NCBI GenBank assembly: GCA_003024985.2
Contig: PXIH01S0008869.1
Strand: one strand, 5' to 3'
DNA from: Euperipatoides rowelli
Lineage: Eukaryota > Onychophora > Udeonychophora > Euonychophora > Peripatopsidae
DNA length: 17,203 bases
The notes beneath the pieces are model-generated. The model was not told where the DNA came from. It worked only from the letters and a program-made list of their open reading frames with translations, and did not search any database. Each line of letters starts with the position of its first letter. Position 1 is the stretch's first letter. The translations under genes and the position numbers were made by a program. Shown in pieces: positions 1-8,040 of this stretch.

Positions 1-65
1 GCTGATATGCTCTTGGCCCGATTGTTTACCTAGAAAGATCGTTTTTCTGATAATCATATCAGAAG

Positions 66-250
66 GATGAACTTTCCCGGTATCCCACCACATATTGGTG
101 GAGGGATATTAGATTTGGGGGGCAAACAACTTCAGATTGTGTACTAAAAGGTCACTTTCGCATTTTAGTATGCAATTACAGTAATTTTTTGTTCGCCAGA
201 TCTAATATTCTTCCACAAATATTGGTGGCAGGTAACGGAATCTGATCTTT
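66..250. repeat. Inverted-repeat (MITE-like) element, diverged relative of family M
   Basis: Two arms of about 33 bp face each other at 85-117 and 196-228. Both carry a CCACCA...ATTAGAT...TGG pattern with only a handful of mismatches. The right outer end (AACGGAATCTGATC) matches the terminus of the family M MITEs at 2118-2360 and 9781-10020, while the left outer end (GATGAACTTTCCCGGTA) has diverged. I see no target-site duplication. The interior shows no coding potential. It is probably an old, internally different member of the same transposon group. Confidence 0.5.
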
Positions 251-408
251 TTTTTTTTAGGTAGGAGCACCAGCTTACTGTATATGTAATATATCACAAT
301 ATCATAATCAATCGTTTTAGAAAGAACATACCGATATTCAATTACTGTACACAAATTATTGATTAGTTGCCAAACTAAAAATGAAGTTTTTTTTTAATTG
401 ATAAAACA

Positions 409-476
409 GCCAGGGACCACCTCATAATGCTCCTGGGACCACTTGTGGCCAACGGACCACATGTTGGGAACCACTG
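409..476. mobile_element. hAT-like DNA transposon terminus (fragment)
   Basis: The stretch ends in GTTGGGAACCACTG, whose reverse complement CAGTGGTTCCCAAC is the kind of terminus known from hAT elements. Just inside lie three spaced copies of a GGACCAC motif, typical of hAT subterminal repeats. Only this end is present; I found no matching opposite terminus. It is therefore a solo end or a heavily deleted copy. Confidence 0.6.
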
Positions 477-509
477 CTCTAAATTCATTTTCGTTAAAAA
501 TGTCTAAAT

Positions 510-737
510 ACTGGGAATACAATTACCATTCTACCGCATTTTGACATCTGTGCATATATTTGTTATTTTTGTAATTACGGAAAATACTATCATAAGTCTC
601 GAAATCGATCAAAAAAAAGGATTATCCACCCTTTTAAGCCTGATGTGTTAGATACGTAGTAGGAGTTAGGGTTAGAGTTGTGGTAAGGTTAGGACTGTAA
701 ATAAAAAAATTAATGTGACTAAAAATGTGGATTGTAT
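510..737. mobile_element. Family A MITE, copy 1
   Basis: This shares a layout with copies at 10941-14722 (split), about 15235-15430 and 16965-17203. The order is an ACCGCATTTT...ACATCTGYGCAT block, then AAATCGATCAAAAAA, then a GGATTATCCACCC-like block, then a telomere-like core (GTTAGGGTTAGAG...GGTAAGGTTAGGACTGTAAA). The outer ends are weakly inverted (GGAATACAATT against GGATTGTAT), as expected for a short terminal-inverted-repeat element. No ORF is present. Confidence 0.6.
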
Positions 738-1170
738 ATTAATTTATATCTTCCATTTGTTTTTAACCTCTTGTCATTCGTTTGTGTTTCAAATCTAATC
801 AATTAAATTGGGTAGGCTCTGTATCTACCCAATAGAAAATTAACATATTGTATACTTGCATTAAATTTTATTATACATAAAATATTTATTACGGTATTTT
901 TTAAACTTTGTATTTTTATGATTTTGTATATTTAGATTTTTTTTTTTTTAACTCAACTGAAATAATGAATAAAATATATTTAAAGGTTAAAAAATAAAAA
1001 TTACTTTAATGAAAACATACAGGAAGTTAGTAGTTACGATGTGATTTTTTTTAAAAACCTGGCTATTTTAATAAAAAAAACTGGTTGGATGTATTTTTAT
1101 GTGTGAAAAATGGGCAAGTCCAGTGAAAAGATAACGTCTGGTACTCTACATTATAATATTGTTCCATTTT
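738..1170. other. AT-rich DNA, no feature recognised
   Basis: Very AT-rich sequence with short homopolymers. I see no coding, RNA-gene or repeat-terminus signal. Confidence 0.6.
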
Positions 1171-1191
1171 ATAACATTTTTAGTATTGCTC

Positions 1192-1254
1192 ACTTTATAC
1201 CATGCAGCCACGGCTGCTTGGTAGTGGACGGCTTTGGCCACTTAGCTATAAAGT
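1192..1254. repeat. Palindrome able to fold as a three-way junction
   Basis: An outer perfect 8-bp stem, ACTTTATA (1192-1199) with TATAAAGT (1247-1254), encloses two separate hairpins. The first is GCAGCC-AC-GGCTGC at 1204-1217, extendable by ACCA/TGGT across one mismatch. The second is AGTGG/CCACT at 1223-1227 and 1238-1242 with a 10-nt loop. The inner part is GC-rich compared with its surroundings. Weak inverted similarity (an ACATTTT-AG block) continues outward for roughly 20 bp on each side, so this may be the centre of a foldback element. Confidence 0.6.
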
Positions 1255-1840
1255 ACGTAAATCTAAAATGTCTATTTATATTACGGTAAATGCTCATTAT
1301 TCTGTGCTACCACAGTGTAAAAAAAATAAAGCAAAAGACTTTTTGTTTGTTTCATTGGTTGAAATTTTAGCATCTTAAACTGAGCTTTATGAAAATATAA
1401 ATTAAAATGTTGAAATGTGATGCTAATTTGAAATATATTACAAGAATAAACAGCTCATTAAGGATTTGTTTTATTATTCATTTTATTTGCCTTTATGGTT
1501 GTGTAATTGAAGTAAACATAATCCATAAAACAATTATAGGACAAGGAATGCCTTAATCCAAAATAGGTTAATTTATCTCTGGGAGAACCCTGTTAAAAAT
1601 AAGATTGTAAAAAAAAAAAAAAAAAGCGGACCAAAGTCGTTAAAAATGTCCTTTCCTGTTTACTTTATGGAAAGAATTCATTTGAAAATATTTTCTTAGT
1701 GAAACTTAATATTAGTCCTTTAAAATTATCTTTTTTTTTTTTCTTTTCATGAAAAAATATGTTTAATGTTTACAATTACGCACTTACAGTGTATCTAATC
1801 TTTTCGCTATATAGCCTAGGCCTACTTTCTTTTACATCAT
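1255..1840. other. AT-rich DNA, no gene recognised
   Basis: Contains poly(A) at 1609-1625 and poly(T) near 1731-1742. No coding, tRNA or transposon-end signal is visible. Confidence 0.6.
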
Positions 1841-1843
1841 TTC

Positions 1844-1890
1844 ATTTCAGACTATTAGAAGCAGACTCTGCTTCTAATAGAGTCTGAAAT
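1844..1890. repeat. Long hairpin-forming inverted repeat
   Basis: The left arm at 1844-1864 and right arm at 1868-1890 pair along their whole length (ATTTCAGAC...TATTAGAAGCAG and its complement), apart from a 2-nt bulge. The loop is only 3 nt (ACT). The position next to a TAGCCTAGGCCTA string gives no function. It is either a small foldback remnant or a cruciform-prone site. Confidence 0.8.
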
Positions 1891-1965
1891 TTTGAACACA
1901 TTTTATGCCAGTGACAATTTTATTTTCACTTTATAAAATTTGGATAACGATGTTCACAAAGGTGC

Positions 1966-2060
1966 AAATAGAACCCCCTCCCCCATCCTTTCTGAAAAAC
2001 TGTCTTTTTTTTTTTTTTTTTTTNNANNNAANNNNANTTTNANTTTTTTTTTTAAAAAAA
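1966..2060. other. Low-quality poly(T)/poly(A) junction with ambiguous bases
   Basis: A CCCCCTCCCCCATCC stretch resembling the repeat at 9488-9720 is followed by a run of about 20 T, then scattered N bases at 2024-2043 mixed with A and T, then T and A runs. Consensus calling failed inside a homopolymer pair; the true length is unknown. Confidence 0.8.
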
Positions 2061-2117
2061 AAATAGTCATGACCTGTACAGAGATGCGCTTATGAATAAA
2101 TCTTTGACAGAACCTGG

Positions 2118-2360
2118 GGTCAGATTCCATTATCTGCCCACCAACATAATTAACATTAGGAGTTGTGTGACAACTAAAACATAGCAGTGTGTGGAATTAG
2201 TACTGATTTTATTATATTTTCTTTATAGTCCTAACCTTATCATAACCCTGAACCCTAGGATAATCTATAGGTGAATACTAATCTGCTGCTGAGTGCCGAT
2301 CTAGATAATTTCAACTTACTACCATCAGCCATATTGGTGGGCATATAATGGAATCTGACC
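2118..2360. mobile_element. Family M MITE, copy 1 (complete, with 8-bp target duplication)
   Basis: This 243-bp element has terminal inverted repeats of about 30 bp, starting GGTCAGATTCCATTATC and ending in the complement, with only a few mismatches. It is flanked by GAACCTGG (2110-2117) and GAACCAGG (2361-2368), an 8-bp duplication with one mismatch. The interior is non-coding and includes a degenerate telomere-like core at about 2228-2258 (CCTAACCTTATCATAACCC). An 8-bp duplication is typical of hAT elements, but the termini are not the usual CAG type, so I leave the superfamily open. Confidence 0.85.
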
Positions 2361-2364
2361 GAAC

Positions 2365-2397
2365 CAGGGTTAATAGATGTTGCATCTATTAACCCTG
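2365..2397. repeat. Perfect 15-bp hairpin
   Basis: The arms 2365-2379 (CAGGGTTAATAGATG) and 2383-2397 are perfectly complementary around a TTG loop. It overlaps the right target duplication of the family M MITE, so the MITE appears to have inserted at the base of an existing palindrome. Confidence 0.85.
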
Positions 2398-2446
2398 ACA
2401 TACGAAAAGGTTATCAAAATGTCCGCACAATAAAAAAAAAATATAC

Positions 2447-2515
2447 ATTTTTGCACCCCACCCCTTCTTTTCTCCCTGAATTTTTTTTGTGGACACCCTT
2501 GCCACTAGATATGTA
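2447..2515. repeat. Fragment of the CACCC-rich dispersed repeat
   Basis: The segment TTTTTGCACCCCACCCC followed by CCTGAATTTTTTTTGTGGAC and ACCCTTGCC matches the pattern of the units at 9531-9593 and 9656-9718 (CACCCTGAATTTTG, CTGTGGACACTCTT). It is non-coding. The matching stretch is too short to define element ends. Confidence 0.5.
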
Positions 2516-2597
2516 GAACTAAAGGAAAAAAGCAAATATTGCTCGTAGTAAGGTCATAGACATACCTGAAGTTTCAAAGTCATATGACTAGTAGCAG

Positions 2598-2645
2598 AGC
2601 CAGCCTTTGGGGGTGTCAACTGGGGTAATTGTCCTAGGCCTCAAG
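2598..2645. mobile_element. Possible DNA-transposon terminus (fragment)
   Basis: GCCAGCCTTTGGGGGTGTC followed by ACTGGGGTAATTGTCCTAGG resembles terminal segments of non-autonomous hAT-like elements, which often carry a GGGGCAATTGCCCC-like palindrome. I found no partner end and no target duplication. This is a recognition by resemblance only. Confidence 0.3.
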
Positions 2646-3119
2646 CTTTGTAAAGTCCCTTACTGATGAGTACAATAACAATTTTTTTTTTAGAAATATA
2701 ACTTTATTAAATCGTAATATCAACTCTCATCACAATAAAAATAAACTATTCCAAATGTTTTTAGAATCCATTTGTACTGCATAAAACCTTTATTGATTAA
2801 GAAATGAAAATGGGTAAAAGAGGTTATTATGTTAGTCAGTTCAATGATCTCGATATTTGCAACTTATTCTTGCTCATCCTATGATAAACGCTGATGTCAT
2901 TATCTTGATTGTAAGCCTGCTCATATCTTTCACTTTGTTGCTCACAACAAGTCATATCAAGATGTCATTTAGCAGCAAAATTTCTAATCTGGGCCCCATG
3001 CTTTTCTTCAAGTAACAATTTTGCTAATATGTGTCGTTGAAGCACAAATGTTTATGCACGTAAAAACAGTGAATTAAAGATAGATTATATTAGTTCCATG
3101 CATATTGCAACACTTCTAA
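2646..3119. other. AT-rich DNA, no feature recognised
   Basis: No ORF, RNA gene or clear repeat terminus is visible here. Confidence 0.5.
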
Positions 3120-3925
3120 GTTTAGTTTGTTGGGGTCCAGGGACGGATGGGAGACCGGGAAATTTGCAGTGGCCGGGCCAGCTGTTGGCCAGTTGACAGA
3201 CCGGCTTGTTAATTTTCAGCTAGTTTTTTTGTATCATATCGGAAGCTTCAAATATTTTGCTAACCTAGCAGGTCATTCATCGATGGCAGTCTGAGGTTGT
3301 ATCATGTGTGAATTGTTAAATCTAAATGTAATGTATTCGGCTGCAGGCTCATGAACATGTGGCCATATTGTTAGAAATATGATACAAAACATGGATAAAA
3401 CTAAAAAAAAAAAAGACTTTTCTTTATTCATTAGCCAACATGATTCTAGCCTGCTGTCTTATAATCAATTAATTAATATATTTTAAAATGGAGAATGCAG
3501 GCGAAAGATCATTATCCATTTTAAAATATATTAAGAACAGATTAAAAAATCAATTACTAACAGCCAGCTAGAATTATTTATGATAATGAATATAATAAAG
3601 TCATTATTAAAAGACATAGTTAAAGAAAAGAAAGGATTAATGAATTGGCAGGCACTAGCTAGCTTATTACTCAAAAACACACTATCAAAATTATTTATTG
3701 TTGTTTTGTTTAATTCGTATTATTATCATGTTTGTTGTTTTTGTTGATTTGGATTTATTTTTTTAGTTAACACAGTTATTTGTAATTAAATTTTAATTTA
3801 TTATTTTTTAATATATATAATTTTGAGTAGGTCTTGGGCCGGCCACTCAAACTTCCCCACACCGGTGTACATTACCCCATCCATCCCTGTCTGTTTGTCA
3901 CAGACACCCTGTATCGGTCCAACAA
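3120..3925. mobile_element. Probable non-autonomous hAT-like element with imperfect terminal inverted repeats
   Basis: The left end (CAGGGACGGATGGG at 3138, then ACCGGGAAATTTGCAGTGG and CCGGGCC) is mirrored on the right by CCATCCATCCCTG (3877-3889), preceded in reverse by GTGGCCGGCCC and CACCGGTGTGGGGAAG. CAGGGACGG-type ends followed by an ACCGGG/CCGGC-rich subterminal block are known from vertebrate and invertebrate hAT-like elements. Weaker inverted similarity (GTTTGTTGG) extends outside both ends. No clean 8-bp duplication is visible and no transposase is encoded. The interior holds the foldback at 3420-3603. Confidence 0.6.
3420..3603. repeat. Foldback element with perfect 20-bp inner arms
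   Basis: The arms 3473-3492 and 3515-3534 (TTAATATATTTTAAAATGGA and its complement) are perfect, with a 22-nt loop. Beyond a gap, the symmetry resumes as ATTCTAGC...GCTGT (about 3444-3456) against its complement at about 3560-3574, then CTTTATT...CATTA against 3588-3603. The total arm length is about 70-90 bp with indels. It lies inside the hAT-like element, so it is either that element's palindromic core or a nested MITE. Confidence 0.75.
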
Positions 3926-4936
3926 ACACTCTGTCCGGTCATCTTGATTTCACAAAAATTAGTCTATAATACATTATTCCTCAAATATAAATATCTCTAA
4001 CCTAACGTTTTAATGGATATAAAAAGATATTCAAAATATATTTATGATTATATGCTTTGGAACAGCCAATCTCTGTGTAGATTTAAAGATGCCAACTACA
4101 TGTTCTTATTTTGGCCGCTCTACGATTATTGATTTAGATTTGCAGGCATAACAAACGTATCTTCCACATTCCAATATACATTTTCATTTGGTAATTGTTT
4201 TGCAATACATTTTCCCAGTTCCAAATATTTTTGTGAGATGTGTTATACCAATCATGTGATCATAGACGAACAATAGGTTAGCTTTTTTGTTTATAAAGGC
4301 ACATCAACCTGATTAGCAAAATAATGGTCATCTGTTGATATTAACTGTCTTTATGCAATATTGATTCTGATTCAAGTAAAATAATTTATAACAGTGATGA
4401 GTTAAATATGTAAAAAAAAAAAAAAAGGTGTCTCATAGTATAGCCTAATATTTGAGATTTGACAACATCGTCAGCACCAAATTAATATAGCAGTAACACA
4501 GTTGTACAAAAATCCAATCAGTGTATTTAACAAAAATAAAACTAGCATGAAATTCAAAAGTAGCGATTGCATAATTATAACAAAAGTTAGATTTTTAAAT
4601 ATAACACTATCTTTTTCAGTTCTGCACAAATCTAAGTGAAAAAATAGCTAAGGATTAGATTTAGCTTTTCTATTATAAAGATATAAACAAAAAAATTAAC
4701 ATGCGAACCATTTTTATCAGCCATCTGTGCCATCAAAGCTAAAATGTTTGTCATGAAGTGTGAGACAATGACAATGTTCCACTTCATTATCTTGTGAATA
4801 ACATAAATAAATACTGTATGTTTTAAAATTCATTATTGAATTTAATAGTCTACTATCTTAAATACAAATATATGCCAGGCAACAGACTATATTCCAACTA
4901 GCTTGTCCCTGGCCCATTCTAAATCTTTTTTTATAA
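3926..4936. other. AT-rich DNA, no feature recognised
   Basis: About 1 kb without ORFs of note. It contains a poly(A) run at about 4412-4426. One acceptor-like stretch at 4609-4619 (CTATCTTTTTCAG) is followed by a 12-codon open stretch, which I regard as chance. Confidence 0.5.
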
Positions 4937-4939
4937 TTC

Positions 4940-4980
<41 letters not shown>

Positions 4981-4992
4981 TATTTATTTATT
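4937..4992. repeat. (ATT)n / (ATTT)n microsatellite
   Basis: A run of about twelve ATT units is flanked by ATTT units. It is simple-sequence DNA and could also be an eroded LINE tail, but no LINE sequence adjoins it. Confidence 0.9.
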
Positions 4993-5155
4993 CTTTAATA
5001 TACATTATAAACAATAGTTGGGTCAGAGGCCTACTTTTGAAATTAGAATCTCTTCTATCTTTAATATTTTAAAAAATAAATTAGATTTTTATTTAATATC
5101 TTACCCATTTTTCAAAGAATTTATTTAAGTTGTAAATATATTATTTTATTGTACG

Positions 5156-5178
5156 ATGGATATGTAGCCTATATCCAT
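5156..5178. repeat. 8-bp perfect hairpin
   Basis: ATGGATAT and ATATCCAT flank a GTAGCCT loop. It is short and may be chance in AT-rich DNA. Confidence 0.4.
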
Positions 5179-5264
5179 TGTTGGGATGTATTGTTTGCTT
5201 TGTGTTGTTTTTGTACTTGTCCATTGTGTCATGTTTTTTAATTTAGAGTTAGTATTGTATAAAG

Positions 5265-5460
5265 TCATTCGAATAGTGATCAGATCGCCAAAATTTCAAT
5301 ATCTTGTCTTGAGGTTATTTACACTTAGCGATTCAATTATCTCGATCGCAAAGGCTACGATCAAATTGCAGGTTCGCAAAAGTAATTCATTTTGCGACTC
5401 GGACACAGTGGCTTGTTATTCAATTTGTTTTCATATTTGTGTCTACATTAGCGGTTCAAT
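5265..5460. other. Small CpG-rich patch
   Basis: About ten CpG dinucleotides fall within roughly 190 bp, in clusters such as TCTCGATCGC, GGTTCGC and TGCGACTCGG, while the surrounding kilobases have few. A 93-codon open frame covers it, but its product is hydrophobic, unrecognised and compositionally ordinary for AT-rich DNA. I do not call a gene. An unmethylated regulatory segment or a younger insertion are both possible. Confidence 0.35.
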
Positions 5461-5469
5461 CACATAATT

Positions 5470-6810
5470 TGGCTATTCAAAATAACAAAAAGATTAATTT
5501 TAAAATGAATTTAAATATAATTTCTATATTGATAAATTCCATAACGTTTTATTTATTTACTTTTTATTCTAGTCAAAATGCCGCACAAAAATGCAGTTAT
5601 TATTTAAAGACAATAATAATTTAAAAAAAAACATTTTGATGATAAATTGGCTAAAGAGAATAAGGTTATCGTTAAAGATTAATTGAATATGGTGTTTGTT
5701 TTTTTAATATACTGCTTTATTGTAATTATATACCGTATTTATTTATTAATTGAATATTTAAAACTATTTATACTTGTTACCAACTGCGGACTAAATGTAA
5801 TAGATCGTCAAAAGTTGGAATTGTCATATGGNAATAGTCCCTAAATTGGGAAGGATGATTTAGATGTTTGTCGTACAAACAGGCAAATTGGCCTAGCTAT
5901 AGACGCTTTGCATTCAATGAATCTATCTATTGCCGTTTAACACCTTCTGCACATCTTTTTCTAAACATGGCGATCAGAATGCATGATATAAAAACCATTT
6001 CAATTTTAAGGTTTCTCGATTTCTTTTGTACAAATCATATCAAAATTTAGCTCTATTTCTGTTTGGCATTGCAATCGAATCACAAATAATCATGAATCTC
6101 AGCCATAACTTTGCTAAATGTCAAGGCCACCTACTGATGTCACCTGATCATAATGATCCAATTCCAGCCTTAAAGCGTTAAAATTTTCATCTGGTGGAGT
6201 CATGTGCAGTTCCACACCCACAAAATCAATTCAAAAAACACTTTCTAATCTGCTTGTCAACAACAACAACAACAAAAAAGGTCATGATTTTTTTTTACAA
6301 ATGTGTCCAGAAATCTGCTGATATTATGGGATCCCTAGGTAAGCATGCTTCGGGAGAGGGTGGGGATGGGGCATCAAATGTTAGGGCACTGTTTAAATAG
6401 TTTTAAATGTTTGAAAAACTAATACACATATAATTTAAAAACACTAGAAGAAATTATTTTTTTAATATCTATTCATTTCTCTTGTATTGTTTCTCTAGTA
6501 TTTGTTCGTTCTGGGAGAATTAACGAGTAGACTAAACTCACCGCTTATCATAGAAGAGTTTTAAAATTTTGATAGTTTATACATAAGACACAAATTTTAT
6601 TTATGTGTGTCAGAATGAGGAGAAAGAGTAAGGAAAGGTGAAAGTCGAATTCTTAAACAATTCCAATCATTTTTAACATTTTTTGGGATGAGGCAATAAA
6701 ACCTCTCTAATTTCAGGCATCCATTGGTTTGGCGCTAGTGAAGCGGGGCATGTCATAGTGTTGTCTTCCAATAGCCTATGCCTTACCATTTTCTGTTACC
6801 ATCCATGTAT
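5470..6810. other. AT-rich DNA, no gene recognised
   Basis: It holds one ambiguous base (5832) and a short (CAA)n run near 6260. A purine-rich stretch at 6340-6375 contains AG|GTAAGC at 6337-6342, which resembles a splice donor. I cannot support an exon. Confidence 0.5.
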
Positions 6811-7135
6811 TGCATGAGAGTGCATCATGCATTCGTTATTGAATCATTTATCAAAAAAACAATGACTCCGTCATTGCATGCAAAGAGCTTTTTGTCCTCC
6901 ACTCCACCCTTGGTCAAATGCTGCTGTTCCGGACTGAAAACCTACATTGCAAATTTTGGGCCACAGGTTCAGCATTAAACACAAATCACCTGGAAGACTA
7001 TAGAGCTTTAGGATGCCAGAATCTGTCAACGCTATGAGGCAGATCATTATGCAATCACCCAAACGTTCAACTCGTAAACATGCTTTGGGGTTGTCTGATC
7101 AAACTGTCTCAAGAAATTTTATATGCCAAGTTTAA
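6811..7135 (+). pseudogene. Transposase N-terminal helix-turn-helix fossil (DUF4817-type, IS630/Tc1-mariner-related)
   Basis: Three frames read in succession give a recognisable DNA-binding domain. HAFVIESFIK begins at 6826. After a frame change come NDSVIACKELFVLHSTLGQ and KFWATGSALN (about 6860-6985). After a second change come HKSPGRL and RMPESVNAMRQIIMQSPKRS, then TRKHALGLSDQTVSRNF (about 6980-7128), ending at a TAA at 7133. The ATGSALN-SPGRP-ENV-QSPKRSTRKHA-LGLSD order is that of the paired HTH found in front of many invertebrate DDE transposases. At least two frameshifts and one internal stop are present, and no catalytic DDE domain follows. It is a dead fragment. The family assignment is from memory of the motif pattern. 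Confidence 0.75.
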
Positions 7136-7734
7136 GAAATTAATGTGTTGTGTGTATGTTTTTTTTTTTTAATTCAAAGTTTAAATTTTATTCAATTACA
7201 TTTTCATTATGTAATGACATCGAATTATTGTATAATAAATTGTATTTTGGCTCCATTTGGCAAATTTTATCTATCAATAAAAAAAAATTGATGCTTCTTT
7301 TTTACGCATAATAGTTTTTTTTTTAAACTATATTTTTTAATTCTACAAATGAAATAAGATAAGATTTAGTCAACAAATACCCTTTAATTTTTAATACGCG
7401 CAGTATCTATGTTTTTGCTTTTTAATATTTGTTTAAAAAGCACTTAAATAATGGAAGCATCTAGAAAACTCATAGGAAAACTAGCTCCAGAGTGTCTAGA
7501 CATTGATTTGTTAATAAATTAATGCTGTTCAATTTGAGACAGACTTTATATTATATGGCTCTTCTAAAAACTTTTATTTTCCTTTAATGAAAATCAGCCT
7601 GTATAAACCATGCTTAAAGAGTTCAAGCTTGAAGACACTTTTTTATAACATTTCCTTATTATAGATTGATTTTGCTGTGTCTTTTTATTCACATTTTATT
7701 AGAGTATTGTCTATGCTCAATATCATCTTATCTA
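7136..7734. other. AT-rich DNA, no feature recognised
   Basis: Homopolymer-rich sequence downstream of the transposase remnant. I looked for a continuing transposase catalytic domain and saw none. Confidence 0.5.
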
Positions 7735-8040
7735 TTAATCTATCTTTCTGTCTATCTTTCTGTCTATCTATCTGTCTCTGTCTGCATATCTATATATCTA
7801 TCTGGCTATCTATTTGTCTATCTGTCTATTTATATATATGTCTACCTATCTAGCTATATCTGTTTATCTAGCTATCTTCTGTCAGTCTGTCTTTATGTCC
7901 ATCTAGCTATCTGATTATTGATCTATCCATCTATATCGCTTGATATATTTATCTGTCTCTCTACCTCTATCCATATATTCCTCAATCCTCCCTGCATCCA
8001 GGCATCCACCCATTATCTATCCATCTATTTATCTATCTGG
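7735..8040. repeat. Degenerate (TCTA/TCTG)n tetranucleotide tract
   Basis: About 300 bp of TCTA, TCTG, TCCA and TTTA units with frequent interruptions. Reading frames across it are open and give tyrosine/leucine/serine-rich artefact proteins. It abuts the 3' edge of the gypsy fossil exactly where RNase H sequence would be expected. Confidence 0.9.

Noticed and set aside
660-700. True interstitial telomere array
   Set aside because: Only one or two imperfect TTAGGG units at each site, embedded in MITEs; no array.
1192-1254. tRNA gene or ribozyme (hammerhead) reading of the three-way junction
   Set aside because: Only an A-box-like string fits, with no B-box, and the hammerhead core CTGATGA/GAAA is absent.
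4603-4660. Acceptor-like CTATCTTTTTCAG with 12 open codons
   Set aside because: Shows how often such signals occur by chance in this AT-rich DNA; no branch point or polyadenylation support.
5186-5467. 93-codon plus-strand ORF
   Set aside because: Hydrophobic AT-driven composition, no recognisable domain and no splice or promoter context. Kept only as a CpG-rich patch.
5439-6050. Short plus-strand ORFs at 5439-5624 and 5868-6050
   Set aside because: About 60 codons each, low complexity and unrecognised; expected by chance.
6194-6400. 68-codon ORF ending in a glycine-rich stretch, with a possible 28-nt mini-exon at 6311-6338
   Set aside because: It spans a CAA run and a T-run. The acceptor and donor look passable but no flanking exon or known peptide supports them.
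6871-7062. Minus-strand ORF
   Set aside because: Antisense shadow of the plus-strand transposase HTH remnant.
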